Shown piece after piece: positions 1 to 5,542 of a stretch of DNA of 6,106 nucleotides (positions within the stretch are counted from its first letter, which is position 1; each line of letters starts with the position of its first letter). The stretch comes from Candidatus Zixiibacteriota bacterium (lineage in GTDB: Bacteria > Zixibacteria > MSB-5A5 > GN15 > PGXB01), in the NCBI GenBank assembly GCA_020345705.1, contig CP070766.1, positions 1,547,482-1,553,587 on the forward strand, given 5' to 3'. The notes beneath the pieces are model-generated. The model was not told the origin of the DNA. It ran no database searches and was given only the letters and a program-made list of their open reading frames with translations. Both the position numbers and the translations under genes were made by a program.

Positions 1-1199
1 ATGAACAGCCCGCCGTCAAATCCGGCGTGGAAATTTCTTACTTGGAACAGCTCATCCCTGGCCCATGATGATTCGAAGCGGTCCTGCATTCGCTTGAGAA
101 CGCCGACTCCGAAATCATCTTTTTCGAGCGCTTCGAAAATCGTCTCGGCCGCCATTATGCCGGATTTGATGGCCAGATGAATCCCTTTAAGGCGCTGTGA
201 ATTGAGAAATCCGGCGCAGTCACCAATCATCAGGAGTCCGTCAGAATAAAGCCGTGGCATGGAGTAATAGCCTCCCTCGGGAATGGTCTTGGCGCCGTAG
301 TGAAGCATCTTCCCGCCTTCGAAAATCCTCCTGACCAGCGGGTGCGTCTTGAAAAGCTGGAACTTGTAATGAGCGTCGTTGGCCGGGTTGGGGCTGTTGA
401 GTCCTACAGCGTAACCGACTGCGGCCATGTTGCCGCCCATGTCGTATATGAATCCGCCGCCGTACTCTTCGCTCGGTTGCGGCCAGCCCATGGTGTGAAT
501 AATCTCGCCTTCGCGAAGGCGGCCTTCAGGGATTTCCCACACCTCCTTGACACCGGTCAGGTAAGACTGAGGATTCTTGCCATCGAAAACGCTGAGCTTC
601 TCACGAGCCTCCTTGGTCAGACTGCCGTGGACCCCCTCGGCAAGGACGACAACCTTGGCCTTAAGAATCGAACCCGGCTCGAAATTCGGCTTTGGCTCGC
701 CCTTCTTGTCCAGACCAAGGTCAACAGTTCTCACGCCGGTAACCCGGCCGTCTTCAACCAGAAGCTCAAAGCCGCCGGTCTCCGGAAAAATATCTATCTC
801 GAGAGCTTCAACCTTTTCGGACAGCCATGTTGTGAACTTGTTCAGCGATATGATAAAATTCCCGTCGTTTTTGAAAGGCGAAGGCAGAAAGGGGAATTTC
901 ATCTGCGATTTGGAGGTGAGGTAGTAAAGAGAATCAGGACCGACCTTCCGCTCATACGGAAGACCTTTTTCCTCAAAATCAGGTATCAGCTCCCTGAGCG
1001 CTCGCGGATCCAGAACGGCGCCGGACAGAGAATGAGCTCCGGGATAGGACCCCTTCTCAATAATCACCATTTCCGGCATCGATACTTTGCCGCCGGATTG
1101 ACTGACTAAATTCGCGAGATGATAAGCGGATGAAAGTCCGGCCGGGCCGGCCCCAATGATCAGTATATCTGTTTCGAGAATTTCTCTTTCAACATCCAT
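1..1199 (-). CDS. Electron transfer flavoprotein-quinone oxidoreductase (ETF-QO), 3' end cut by window
   Basis: Membrane-associated flavoprotein that passes electrons from reduced electron transfer flavoprotein to the quinone pool, linking acyl-CoA and other dehydrogenases to respiration. The 399 visible residues start at ATG 1199. Residues 10-21 carry the FAD-binding GxGxxG (G16, G18, G21), followed by the family segment EKGSYPGAHSLSGAV at 48-62, which contains AHSLSGAV. Further ETF-QO hallmarks are KNPQSYLTGVKEVWE (208-222), GWP near 238 with YGGGF (246-250), FKTHP (283-287), and IGDCAGFLN with LKGIHLAIKSG (325-347). The family is about 540-590 residues long, so the C-terminal ferredoxin-like domain with its four cluster cysteines should lie beyond base 1 and is not seen. 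AGAGG at 1211-1207 lies 7 nt before the ATG and overlaps an inverted repeat. It follows the Spx-like gene by 81 nt. FixC or a geranylgeranyl reductase is less likely because the GWP, YGGGF and KGIH motifs are all present. Confidence 0.94.
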   Translation of the reverse strand, partial: MDVEREILETDILIIGAGPAGLSSAYHLANLVSQSGGKVSMPEMVIIEKGSYPGAHSLSGAVLDPRALRELIPDFEEKGLPYERKVGPDSLYYLTSKSQMKFPFLPSPFKNDGNFIISLNKFTTWLSEKVEALEIDIFPETGGFELLVEDGRVTGVRTVDLGLDKKGEPKPNFEPGSILKAKVVVLAEGVHGSLTKEAREKLSVFDGKNPQSYLTGVKEVWEIPEGRLREGEIIHTMGWPQPSEEYGGGFIYDMGGNMAAVGYAVGLNSPNPANDAHYKFQLFKTHPLVRRIFEGGKMLHYGAKTIPEGGYYSMPRLYSDGLLMIGDCAGFLNSQRLKGIHLAIKSGIMAAETIFEALEKDDFGVGVLKRMQDRFESSWARDELFQVRNFHAGFDGGLF

Positions 1200-1206
1200 T
1201 TTCGTT

Positions 1207-1211
1207 CCTCT
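1207..1211 (-). promoter_or_regulatory. Ribosome-binding site of ETF-QO, partly buried in an inverted repeat
   Basis: On the minus strand AGAGG ends 7 nt before the ATG at 1199. Four of its five bases (1208-1211) belong to the ATG-proximal arm of the 11-bp inverted repeat 1208-1218/1251-1261. If the RNA folds, the site would be paired. Confidence 0.6.
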
Positions 1212-1261
1212 GTCTTGATTTATTGTCGCTCATATGGAGTTCAAATATAGTCAAGACAGAG
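1208..1261. repeat. Perfect 11-bp inverted repeat, 32-nt spacer, upstream of ETF-QO
   Basis: Plus-strand CTCTGTCTTGA (1208-1218) is the exact reverse complement of TCAAGACAGAG (1251-1261). The repeat fills most of the 81-nt gap between the Spx-like stop and the ETF-QO start. It could be an operator for a dimeric regulator or an RNA stem covering the ETF-QO RBS. It is not a standard intrinsic terminator: the loop is long and no T-run follows. Confidence 0.6.
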
Positions 1262-1282
1262 AGAAAATGGAATCAGTTTCTC
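1261..1282. repeat. Short hairpin at the 3' end of the Spx-like gene
   Basis: GAGAAA (1261-1266) and TTTCTC (1277-1282) form a perfect 6-bp inverted repeat around a 10-nt loop, overlapping the Spx-like stop codon. The stem is A/T-rich and has no clean T-tract after it, so it is at best a weak 3'-end structure. It shares base 1261 with the larger repeat, so the two stems are mutually exclusive at that base. Confidence 0.35.
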
Positions 1283-1697
1283 AGCGGCTCCTTTTTGCTG
1301 CCCTTATCGGAATTCGCTGCTCTGTCGGATCGGAACCATTGCTTTTTAACTGAAGCATCTCCACAATCTTACTGCGATTAGGCCCTATCACCATCAGCCT
1401 GCCGGCGATGATGATCGGTTTTTTCAGCAGGTCGTTGTCCTCAGCCATCAGCGCAATCACTTCCTTTCTGCTGGGCAGAGATTTATCCAGCTTCTTCCTG
1501 GAATAGATCCTCGAGGACGAATTCAGGAAATGCTTCAGGTCGAGATGTCTGACAAGCCGGGTGATCTCATCTTCAGTAAGAGGTTTCTTCTTAATGTCAC
1601 GAATCTGCAGACGCAGATCCTGTTGCTGGAGAAATTCCTGAACTTCAACGCAACCGGGTTCGTTGGGAACCATAATTATGTCAACTATCTTCTGCAT
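1281..1697 (-). CDS. Spx/ArsC-like thioredoxin-fold protein, single cysteine
   Basis: Predicted 138-residue cytoplasmic protein of the ArsC/Spx branch of the thioredoxin superfamily. The N-terminal strand leads to PNEPGC with the only cysteine, C16, at the place of the ArsC/Spx catalytic cysteine. The family pattern continues as a basic segment ending KKPLTEDEI (37-45), FLNSSS (57-62), a Y-R-K stretch near 65-69, SRKEVIALM (76-84) and LLKKPIIIAGRLMVIG (90-105) with the cis-proline at P94. The arginine ArsC and Spx usually carry just before that proline is lysine here (K93), and there is no CxxC. Arsenate reduction is therefore doubtful; a redox-sensing or uncharacterised role is more likely. 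The ATG at 1697 is chosen because GGAGG (1702-1706) lies 4 nt before it; an in-frame extension to 1760 adds 21 residues unlike the family. The tail from about residue 117 is basic and unconserved-looking. ETF-QO follows 81 nt downstream, possibly in the same transcript. Confidence 0.82.
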   Translation of the reverse strand: MQKIVDIIMVPNEPGCVEVQEFLQQQDLRLQIRDIKKKPLTEDEITRLVRHLDLKHFLNSSSRIYSRKKLDKSLPSRKEVIALMAEDNDLLKKPIIIAGRLMVIGPNRSKIVEMLQLKSNGSDPTEQRIPIRAAKRSR

Positions 1698-1861
1698 CGT
1701 GCCTCCAGTGAAAGCAAAAAAGCGTGCTCTTTTCGGATGCCGCGACCGACGGCCGGGCAAGCGAAACCATTCACCATTCCTGCGGGGATTACATTTCTGA
1801 TATCGACGTCCCCTACAAAATGGTTACGTTCCTTTGAAAGTTTATAAGATACTGTTTTCAT
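1685..1861 (-). CDS. Possible 58-residue small ORF overlapping the Spx-like start (doubtful)
   Basis: An open frame from ATG 1861 (MKTVSYKLSKERNH...) runs to a TAG at 1685 and overlaps the start of the Spx-like gene by 13 nt in another frame, an arrangement that can allow translational coupling. An alternative start four codons upstream (1873) directly follows AGGAAAG; an in-frame TTG at 1954 is also possible. I recognise no domain, the SD for ATG 1861 is poor, and the composition gives no clear coding signal. It may be chance, a leader peptide or a gene remnant. Confidence 0.2.
   Translation of the reverse strand: MKTVSYKLSKERNHFVGDVDIRNVIPAGMVNGFACPAVGRGIRKEHAFLLSLEARCRR
1702..1706 (-). 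promoter_or_regulatory. Strong Shine-Dalgarno deciding the Spx-like start
   Basis: GGAGG on the minus strand, 4 nt before the ATG at 1697. It is the reason for rejecting the longer in-frame start at 1760. Confidence 0.7.
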
Positions 1862-1977
1862 CTCACACCACATCTTTCCTAACACGCCCACCCACATCCA
1901 GCCACTTGAGCCGGAAACAGACCGCTGAACCTGGTACCCTCTAGCCATCCGCAACAGTCATAGTGGCGGTCAGGCAA

Positions 1978-2070
1978 CTTCTATGGGGGAAGGGAATTCT
2001 TGTGCTCTGAAGCACCCTACTGTTAAACGAATCAGTTACTCTTTTGTTCCCCCAAAAACCGGTTTAGAAG
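1978..2070. ncRNA. Candidate structured RNA: nested stems resembling a multibranch fold
   Basis: Plus-strand pairings seen directly: CTTCTA (1978-1983) with TAGAAG (2065-2070); TGGGGGAA (1984-1991) with TTCCCCCA (2047-2054), stacked on the first stem except for a 10-nt bulge (2055-2064). Inside are a 5-bp hairpin GTGCT/AGCAC with loop CTGA (2002-2015) and a 4-bp hairpin ACTG/CAGT (2019-2036). Together they give 14 outer pairs closing a three-way-junction-like fold. Either strand could carry it; the plus strand is slightly favoured because a terminator-like hairpin follows. I cannot name the class, and chance pairing in 90 nt is possible. Confidence 0.3.
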
Positions 2071-2075
2071 AGCTC

Positions 2076-2092
2076 GCGGGAATCCCGCTTTT
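2076..2092 (+). terminator. Weak intrinsic-terminator-like hairpin, plus strand
   Basis: GCGGG (2076-2080), loop AAT and CCCGC (2084-2088) form an all-GC 5-bp stem followed by TTTT (2089-2092). The stem is short and the T-run is minimal. It would fit the 3' end of a plus-strand RNA containing the structure just upstream, or stop antisense transcription toward the PAS gene. Confidence 0.3.
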
Positions 2093-2171
2093 CCTTCGAA
2101 CGCCGATACTGACACATTAACAATCGTGAATTAAAAGCAGAAAGCAATACGACAAAAATACGAGTGAATTA

Positions 2172-2186
2172 CGTATATTTTATACG
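2172..2186. repeat. AT-rich palindrome just after the PAS regulator stop
   Basis: CGTATA-TTT-TATACG is a perfect 6-bp inverted repeat with a 3-nt centre, beginning 4 nt after the PAS gene stop. It resembles an operator for a dimeric regulator. It is too AT-rich and lacks the T-tract for a good terminator. Confidence 0.4.
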
Positions 2187-2189
2187 CAA

Positions 2190-3806
2190 TTAGAGCGACT
2201 GAAGATATGTGTTCAGATTCACTTTCTTATTCCTGATGCCCAGTTTCCGTCGGATTATTTCCCGGTGCTTGTGTATGGTCAGGACAGAGACATTCAGGAT
2301 TTTTGAAATCTGCTTGGACTGCAGGCCATTCTGTATCATCTTGCATATTTCCAGTTCACGGGGCGTCAAATGAGTCGGATCGGCTCTCAGGCCCTCAACG
2401 AACGGCGCCGCTATTGTCCGGAGACTGTCGGCAATATGGTCGATGCTTTTCTGCTGGGTGTCCGTGGAACTCTCCCGGAGTCTCTGTAGTGCCGGGATCA
2501 CCAGGGTTTCGAAATTGGCCGTAATCTGGAGTTTCAAGTTCTTTTTTTCTTCCTCGATCTGCCCCATGAGCTGGCTCAGGGCGATGTTCTTTTCTTTCAA
2601 CTCCTCCTCGGCCCGCTTGCGATCAGTTATATCTATGTTCATACCGAGGATTCCGCGTATTCGACCCTTATCCCGTATCGGGGCAACAATATTATAAAAG
2701 AATCGCTTCTCACCTTTGATAACAAAATCCACTTCACCATGAACGGTCTCACCGGAAAATGCACGACGGTTATTGCTGAGCCAGAGCTCGCGCACTTCAT
2801 CACTCACGGCCACCTCTTCCGGCCGCATGCCGACCAGATCTCCCCAGTGTTCTCGACAGGCAGTATTTTGTAGAATGTAGTGACCGCTTTCATCGATGGC
2901 AAAGAAATCAAAAGGAAAGCTCTCGATTGTTGCGCGGAGCTGTGCCTCTCTCTTAGTCAGTGATTCCTCGGCGCGCTTGAGTTCGGTGAGATCTCGAAAG
3001 GTTGCTACTCTGAGCGCCCTTCCCTGGTATACGTGCGGTCGTCCGGTCAATTGAACGTCAATCGTTGAATTGTCTTTCCGAACGCCCGTTGCTTCATAGG
3101 GCTCATCATAGCCCGCCTTAATGTTCGCAAGAATCTTCTTCCAGGACTCAGGAGTGGCGAATTTCCTGGCATATTGACCTATCATCTCAGAAAGCTCATA
3201 GCCAAACATTCTCGCCAGAGCTTCGTTAGCGTAGACAATAAGGCCATCGTCATGAATGGCGATGCCCTCTTCGGCCACGTCCGACAGTGTTCGGAAACGC
3301 TCTTCGCTCTCGCGAAGGGCTTCTTCCGCCAGTTTACGGTCGGTTATATCGGTGATGACGGCAAAACTCCCTTTGTAACGTCCCTTCGAATCGCGAATCG
3401 GTCTCGCGGCAACACTGGCATAAAGCAGGCTCCGGTCTTTTCGCAGGATGGTCATTTCATAGCTGGATATACGCCCGCGCCTGCACATCGCCACCTGCTT
3501 CTCGAAACGCTTCAAATCGTCCGGGGAAATGAAATCGCTGGCCCGGCGCCCGATGATCTCCTTACAACTGTAACCCAGCGCCTCGCAGACCCGATCATTC
3601 ACATAAGTGAATCGCCCCTTTTCATCCACCACGACCAGGTAGTCTCGTATTGATTCTATTATGGCGCGGCTTCTCAGCTCAATATCAGGAAACGCCTCCT
3701 CAAACTTCTCGTAGGCGGTTTCAGATCTTTCAAAAGCCGCGAGCTTTTCGCGCAATTCAGACAGTTCTTTGATGAGCTGAGCTTTTGTCTTTTGAGTGTC
3801 TTTCAT
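2190..3806 (-). CDS. Soluble three-PAS regulator with C-terminal LuxR-type HTH
   Basis: Predicted one-component cytoplasmic transcription regulator of 538 residues; no membrane segment, signal peptide, kinase or receiver domain is visible. Order: N-terminal coiled coil (about 5-37); PAS1 (47-157) with YLVVVDEKGRFTYVN, GYS..EIIGR and DITDRK; PAS2 (166-278) with GIAIHDDG, MFGYELSEMIG and RDLTELK; PAS3 (288-397) with FFAIDESGHYILQN and NIDITDRK. A charged helical linker (398-475) leads to a LuxR/GerE HTH (477-538) with LTPRELEICKMIQNG, KQISKILNVS and a recognition helix around 507-521 ending RRKLG. The EE-x-L-x-E repeats after PAS domains are typical signalling helices. Ligand-binding residues for haem or flavin are not recognisable, so the signal is unknown. 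ATG 3806 is preferred (GAAAG 4 nt upstream); an in-frame GTG at 3836 has no SD. It has its own promoter at 3862-3890. Target genes are unknown. Confidence 0.92.
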   Translation of the reverse strand: MKDTQKTKAQLIKELSELREKLAAFERSETAYEKFEEAFPDIELRSRAIIESIRDYLVVVDEKGRFTYVNDRVCEALGYSCKEIIGRRASDFISPDDLKRFEKQVAMCRRGRISSYEMTILRKDRSLLYASVAARPIRDSKGRYKGSFAVITDITDRKLAEEALRESEERFRTLSDVAEEGIAIHDDGLIVYANEALARMFGYELSEMIGQYARKFATPESWKKILANIKAGYDEPYEATGVRKDNSTIDVQLTGRPHVYQGRALRVATFRDLTELKRAEESLTKREAQLRATIESFPFDFFAIDESGHYILQNTACREHWGDLVGMRPEEVAVSDEVRELWLSNNRRAFSGETVHGEVDFVIKGEKRFFYNIVAPIRDKGRIRGILGMNIDITDRKRAEEELKEKNIALSQLMGQIEEEKKNLKLQITANFETLVIPALQRLRESSTDTQQKSIDHIADSLRTIAAPFVEGLRADPTHLTPRELEICKMIQNGLQSKQISKILNVSVLTIHKHREIIRRKLGIRNKKVNLNTYLQSL

Positions 3807-3861
3807 TCTTCTTTCACATCTGCGGCACAGGAGCACTCATAGCGTTTCGGAGTTGACTATA

Positions 3862-3890
3862 ATTTTAAGGCGTCCGAGTCCGCTTGGCAA
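3862..3890 (-). promoter_or_regulatory. Sigma70-type promoter of the PAS-LuxR regulator
   Basis: On the minus strand TTGCCA (3890-3885, 5 of 6 to TTGACA) is followed after exactly 17 nt by TAAAAT (3867-3862, 5 of 6 to TATAAT). Initiation would be near 3855, giving a leader of about 50 nt before ATG 3806. It sits 29 nt after the ispH stop. No clear terminator for ispH precedes it, so read-through from ispH is also possible. Confidence 0.6.
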
Positions 3891-3919
3891 GAGATTTGTG
3901 ATATCGGGGGAGGGCAGGA

Positions 3920-4858
3920 TCAGGTCGGGTCGTTTTTCAGCGCCAGAGTGTTCCTTTTGGCCTTCTTTTTCGGATAAACGACCTCGACCGGTTCGCATGC
4001 TACTTCCCTGAGCCTTTCTATGGCGCCGTCTATCAGGAAATCGGGTGTTGATGCCCCGGCTGACAGGCCAACCACTTCAATTATCCCGGCACTCTCGGTT
4101 AACCATTTGAGCTCAATGTCGTCGGCGGTGTTAATGAGATAGCTTGTTTTGCATATTGATCCGGAGATCAGGGCCAGCCGGTTCGAGTTGGCTGATGTCC
4201 TGGAGCCGACTATCAGCATCATATCCACCCTGGGCGCCAATTCCATTACCGCATCCTGCCTTTGCTTGGTGGCGTTGCAGATGGTATTGAAGACTTCAGC
4301 ACGCGGAAATTTCACCTTTACCGCCCGTTCAATCTGCTGAAAATCTACGTCCCGCGCCGTCGTCTGGGAAGTAAGAGCAATCCGCCCCTCCGATGATTTC
4401 ACCCGGTTCAGATTATCAAGATCGGAGATGACAATTACCCTGTTGGGCGCATGACCGACGATACCCTTCGTCTCATCGTGCTCGGGGTCTCCATAATGAA
4501 CAATATGATAACCATCTTCGGCCAATTTCCTGATGATTCTATGAATACGAATGACGAGCGGACAAGTAGCGTCGACAACGTTCAGGCCTCGGCTCCGAGC
4601 CTTTTCGAAAACATCCGGCGAGGCTCCGTGCGCGGGGATAATGACCGTGCCGTTCTCGACGGAATCAATGGAAAACGACTGTCCGACGCCGGCCTTCTGG
4701 AATTCTTCGACAACGGCGTCATTGTGGACGATTTCTTTCAGGATGGTCACCCTGTCATCCGTCCCCATCGTATCCCTGGCGATGGAGATAGCCCGCTTGA
4801 CACCCATGCAAAAACCGTAGTGTTCGGCGATGATAATTTTCTTGAGGCCAATTCTCAT
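3920..4858 (-). CDS. ispH: 4-hydroxy-3-methylbut-2-enyl diphosphate reductase (IspH/LytB)
   Basis: Last enzyme of the MEP isoprenoid pathway: reductive dehydroxylation of HMBPP to IPP and DMAPP with a cytosolic Fe-S cluster. The 312 residues match the usual length. The three cluster cysteines are C17 (GFCMGV), C99 (DATCPLV) and C194 (TICNATKQRQ). Diphosphate/substrate residues are H45 (VHND), H77 (PAHGAS), H127 and E129 in HDE (aligning with the usual HPE), T166/T167 (SQTT), S222 and N224 (SANSNRL) and S270 (AGASTPDFLI). A223 stands where E. coli has a serine, a position that varies in the family. ATG 4858 gives the normal distance to the first cysteine. Its own SD is weak (AGAG 7 nt upstream), while AAAGGAGA lies further up before a 7-codon ORF. 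pdxT ends 55 nt upstream, so co-transcription is likely. A TATAAA at 4911-4906 lacks a good -35. The lysine-rich C-terminus (298-312) is a tail. Confidence 0.97.
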   Translation of the reverse strand: MRIGLKKIIIAEHYGFCMGVKRAISIARDTMGTDDRVTILKEIVHNDAVVEEFQKAGVGQSFSIDSVENGTVIIPAHGASPDVFEKARSRGLNVVDATCPLVIRIHRIIRKLAEDGYHIVHYGDPEHDETKGIVGHAPNRVIVISDLDNLNRVKSSEGRIALTSQTTARDVDFQQIERAVKVKFPRAEVFNTICNATKQRQDAVMELAPRVDMMLIVGSRTSANSNRLALISGSICKTSYLINTADDIELKWLTESAGIIEVVGLSAGASTPDFLIDGAIERLREVACEPVEVVYPKKKAKRNTLALKNDPT

Positions 4859-4878
4859 TTTGTCTCTGCTTCCGCCAT
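4855..4878 (-). CDS. Possible 7-codon leader ORF coupled to ispH (MAEAETK)
   Basis: ATG at 4878 opens seven codons and stops at TGA 4857-4855, overlapping the ispH ATG as ATGA. The only strong SD in the pdxT-ispH gap, AAAGGAGA (4896-4889), lies upstream of this ATG rather than close to the ispH ATG. Ribosomes could load here and reinitiate at ispH. The ORF is tiny, its SD-to-ATG spacing is a little long (about 10 nt), and chance is a real possibility. Confidence 0.3.
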   Translation of the reverse strand: MAEAETK

Positions 4879-4888
4879 TCGGTTTTTG

Positions 4889-4896
4889 TCTCCTTT
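4889..4896 (-). promoter_or_regulatory. Strong Shine-Dalgarno upstream of the ispH leader ORF
   Basis: AAAGGAGA on the minus strand, about 10 nt before the mini-ORF ATG (4878) and about 30 nt before the ispH ATG (4858), too far to serve ispH directly. Confidence 0.45.
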
Positions 4897-4913
4897 CCCT
4901 AACAATTTATACG

Positions 4914-5513
4914 CTAACGCGATTGCCTGACACCGGTGACAAATTCTTCCAGAAAATACCGGGTCAGCGACAGGTCGTCATGTAGCTCGGTATGAAAGGA
5001 GCTGATGAGGCAGTTCCCCTGCGCCAGGAGAACCGGGGAGTCGCGATAAGTTGCCAGGACTTGAACTTCCGGACCGTAACCGGAAACTACCGGTGCCCGT
5101 ATAAAGGAGGCTTTGAGAGCTATCCGATCTCCGTTCAAGCTGGCCTGAATCTCGGCAAAGAAGGAATTTATCTGGCGGCCGTATCCGTTCCTGATAACCG
5201 AGACGTCGATGACCTTAAGCGGCCGTACCCGCTCGTCATCAACCTTCCCGGCAAGGAGAATCATCCCGGCACACGTTCCCCAGACGGGCTTAACAGAGCA
5301 GAATTTTTCCAGATTATCGCGCAATTTGAAGCGGTCGATCAATTCGCTCATCGTCGTGGACTCACCGCCGGGAATAATCAGACCGTCAAGCCCTGTCAAA
5401 TCTTCTTTCCGGCGGACTTCTCGGCCTGCCATTCCCAAGGCGGACAGACGAAACAGGTGCCGTTCGAAATCTCCTTGAAGCGCCAGAACGCCGATAGTTC
5501 TACCCCGAGACAT
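4914..5513 (-). CDS. pdxT: Pyridoxal 5'-phosphate synthase, glutaminase subunit PdxT
   Basis: Class I glutamine amidotransferase that hydrolyses glutamine and channels ammonia to PdxS for DXP-independent PLP synthesis. The 199 residues match the family length. Seen: IGVLALQGDFERH (7-19), IPGGEST (47-53, oxyanion/PdxS interface), nucleophile C81 in WGTCAGMILLA, SVIRNGYGRQ (105-114), and the His-Glu pair H174/E176 in SSFHTELHDD. The common form there is HPEL, so T175 is a mild variant; the catalytic residues are intact. ATG 5513 starts 29 nt after the pdxS stop and matches the conserved N-terminus. Upstream in-frame codons to 5624 would overlap pdxS and add 37 residues unlike the family. No clear SD precedes the ATG, so expression may depend on coupling to pdxS. 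Confidence 0.97.
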   Translation of the reverse strand: MSRGRTIGVLALQGDFERHLFRLSALGMAGREVRRKEDLTGLDGLIIPGGESTTMSELIDRFKLRDNLEKFCSVKPVWGTCAGMILLAGKVDDERVRPLKVIDVSVIRNGYGRQINSFFAEIQASLNGDRIALKASFIRAPVVSGYGPEVQVLATYRDSPVLLAQGNCLISSFHTELHDDLSLTRYFLEEFVTGVRQSR

Positions 5514-5542
5514 AATAATCAATGCTGGACGGACGGTTGATG

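Larger units (their letters stand above)
1698..2189. other. 492-nt intergenic stretch without a convincing gene
   Basis: This lies between the PAS regulator stop and the Spx-like gene. All frames are broken apart from the doubtful small ORF at 1685-1861. It holds a nested set of inverted repeats (1978-2070), a GC hairpin followed by four Ts on the plus strand (2076-2092), an AT-rich palindrome (2172-2186), a perfect palindrome AAACCGGTTT (2056-2065) and an 8-bp direct repeat GTGAATTA at 2126 and 2164. I found no convincing promoter for the Spx-like gene, no tRNA, no CRISPR repeat and no riboswitch class I could name. Confidence 0.6.

Noticed and set aside
300..1109. Long plus-strand open frame (269 codons)
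   Set aside because: It is antisense to ETF-QO, which has unmistakable family motifs along its whole visible length; the plus-strand product resembles nothing known. The shorter frame at 577-924 is rejected for the same reason.
1698..1760. Longer start for the Spx-like protein at 1760
   Set aside because: The 21 extra residues are arginine-rich and unlike the family, and the strong GGAGG sits before the ATG at 1697.
1930..1975. Possible cobalamin-riboswitch-like string (GCCACT on the minus strand near 1963-1968)
   Set aside because: The other conserved cobalamin-riboswitch blocks, including a proper B12 box, are absent.
3174..3653. Plus-strand open frame opposite the PAS regulator
   Set aside because: Shadow of the PAS1/PAS2 coding sequence on the other strand. 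The same applies to 2303-2524, 2443-2697 and 3796-4011.
4179..4194. tRNA T-loop-like GGTTCGAGTT
   Set aside because: It lies inside ispH (encoding part of SRTSANSNRL), and no acceptor or anticodon stem surrounds it.
4451..4930. Plus-strand open frames opposite ispH (also 4149-4340 and 4551-4820)
   Set aside because: Antisense to a full-length IspH with all cluster cysteines.
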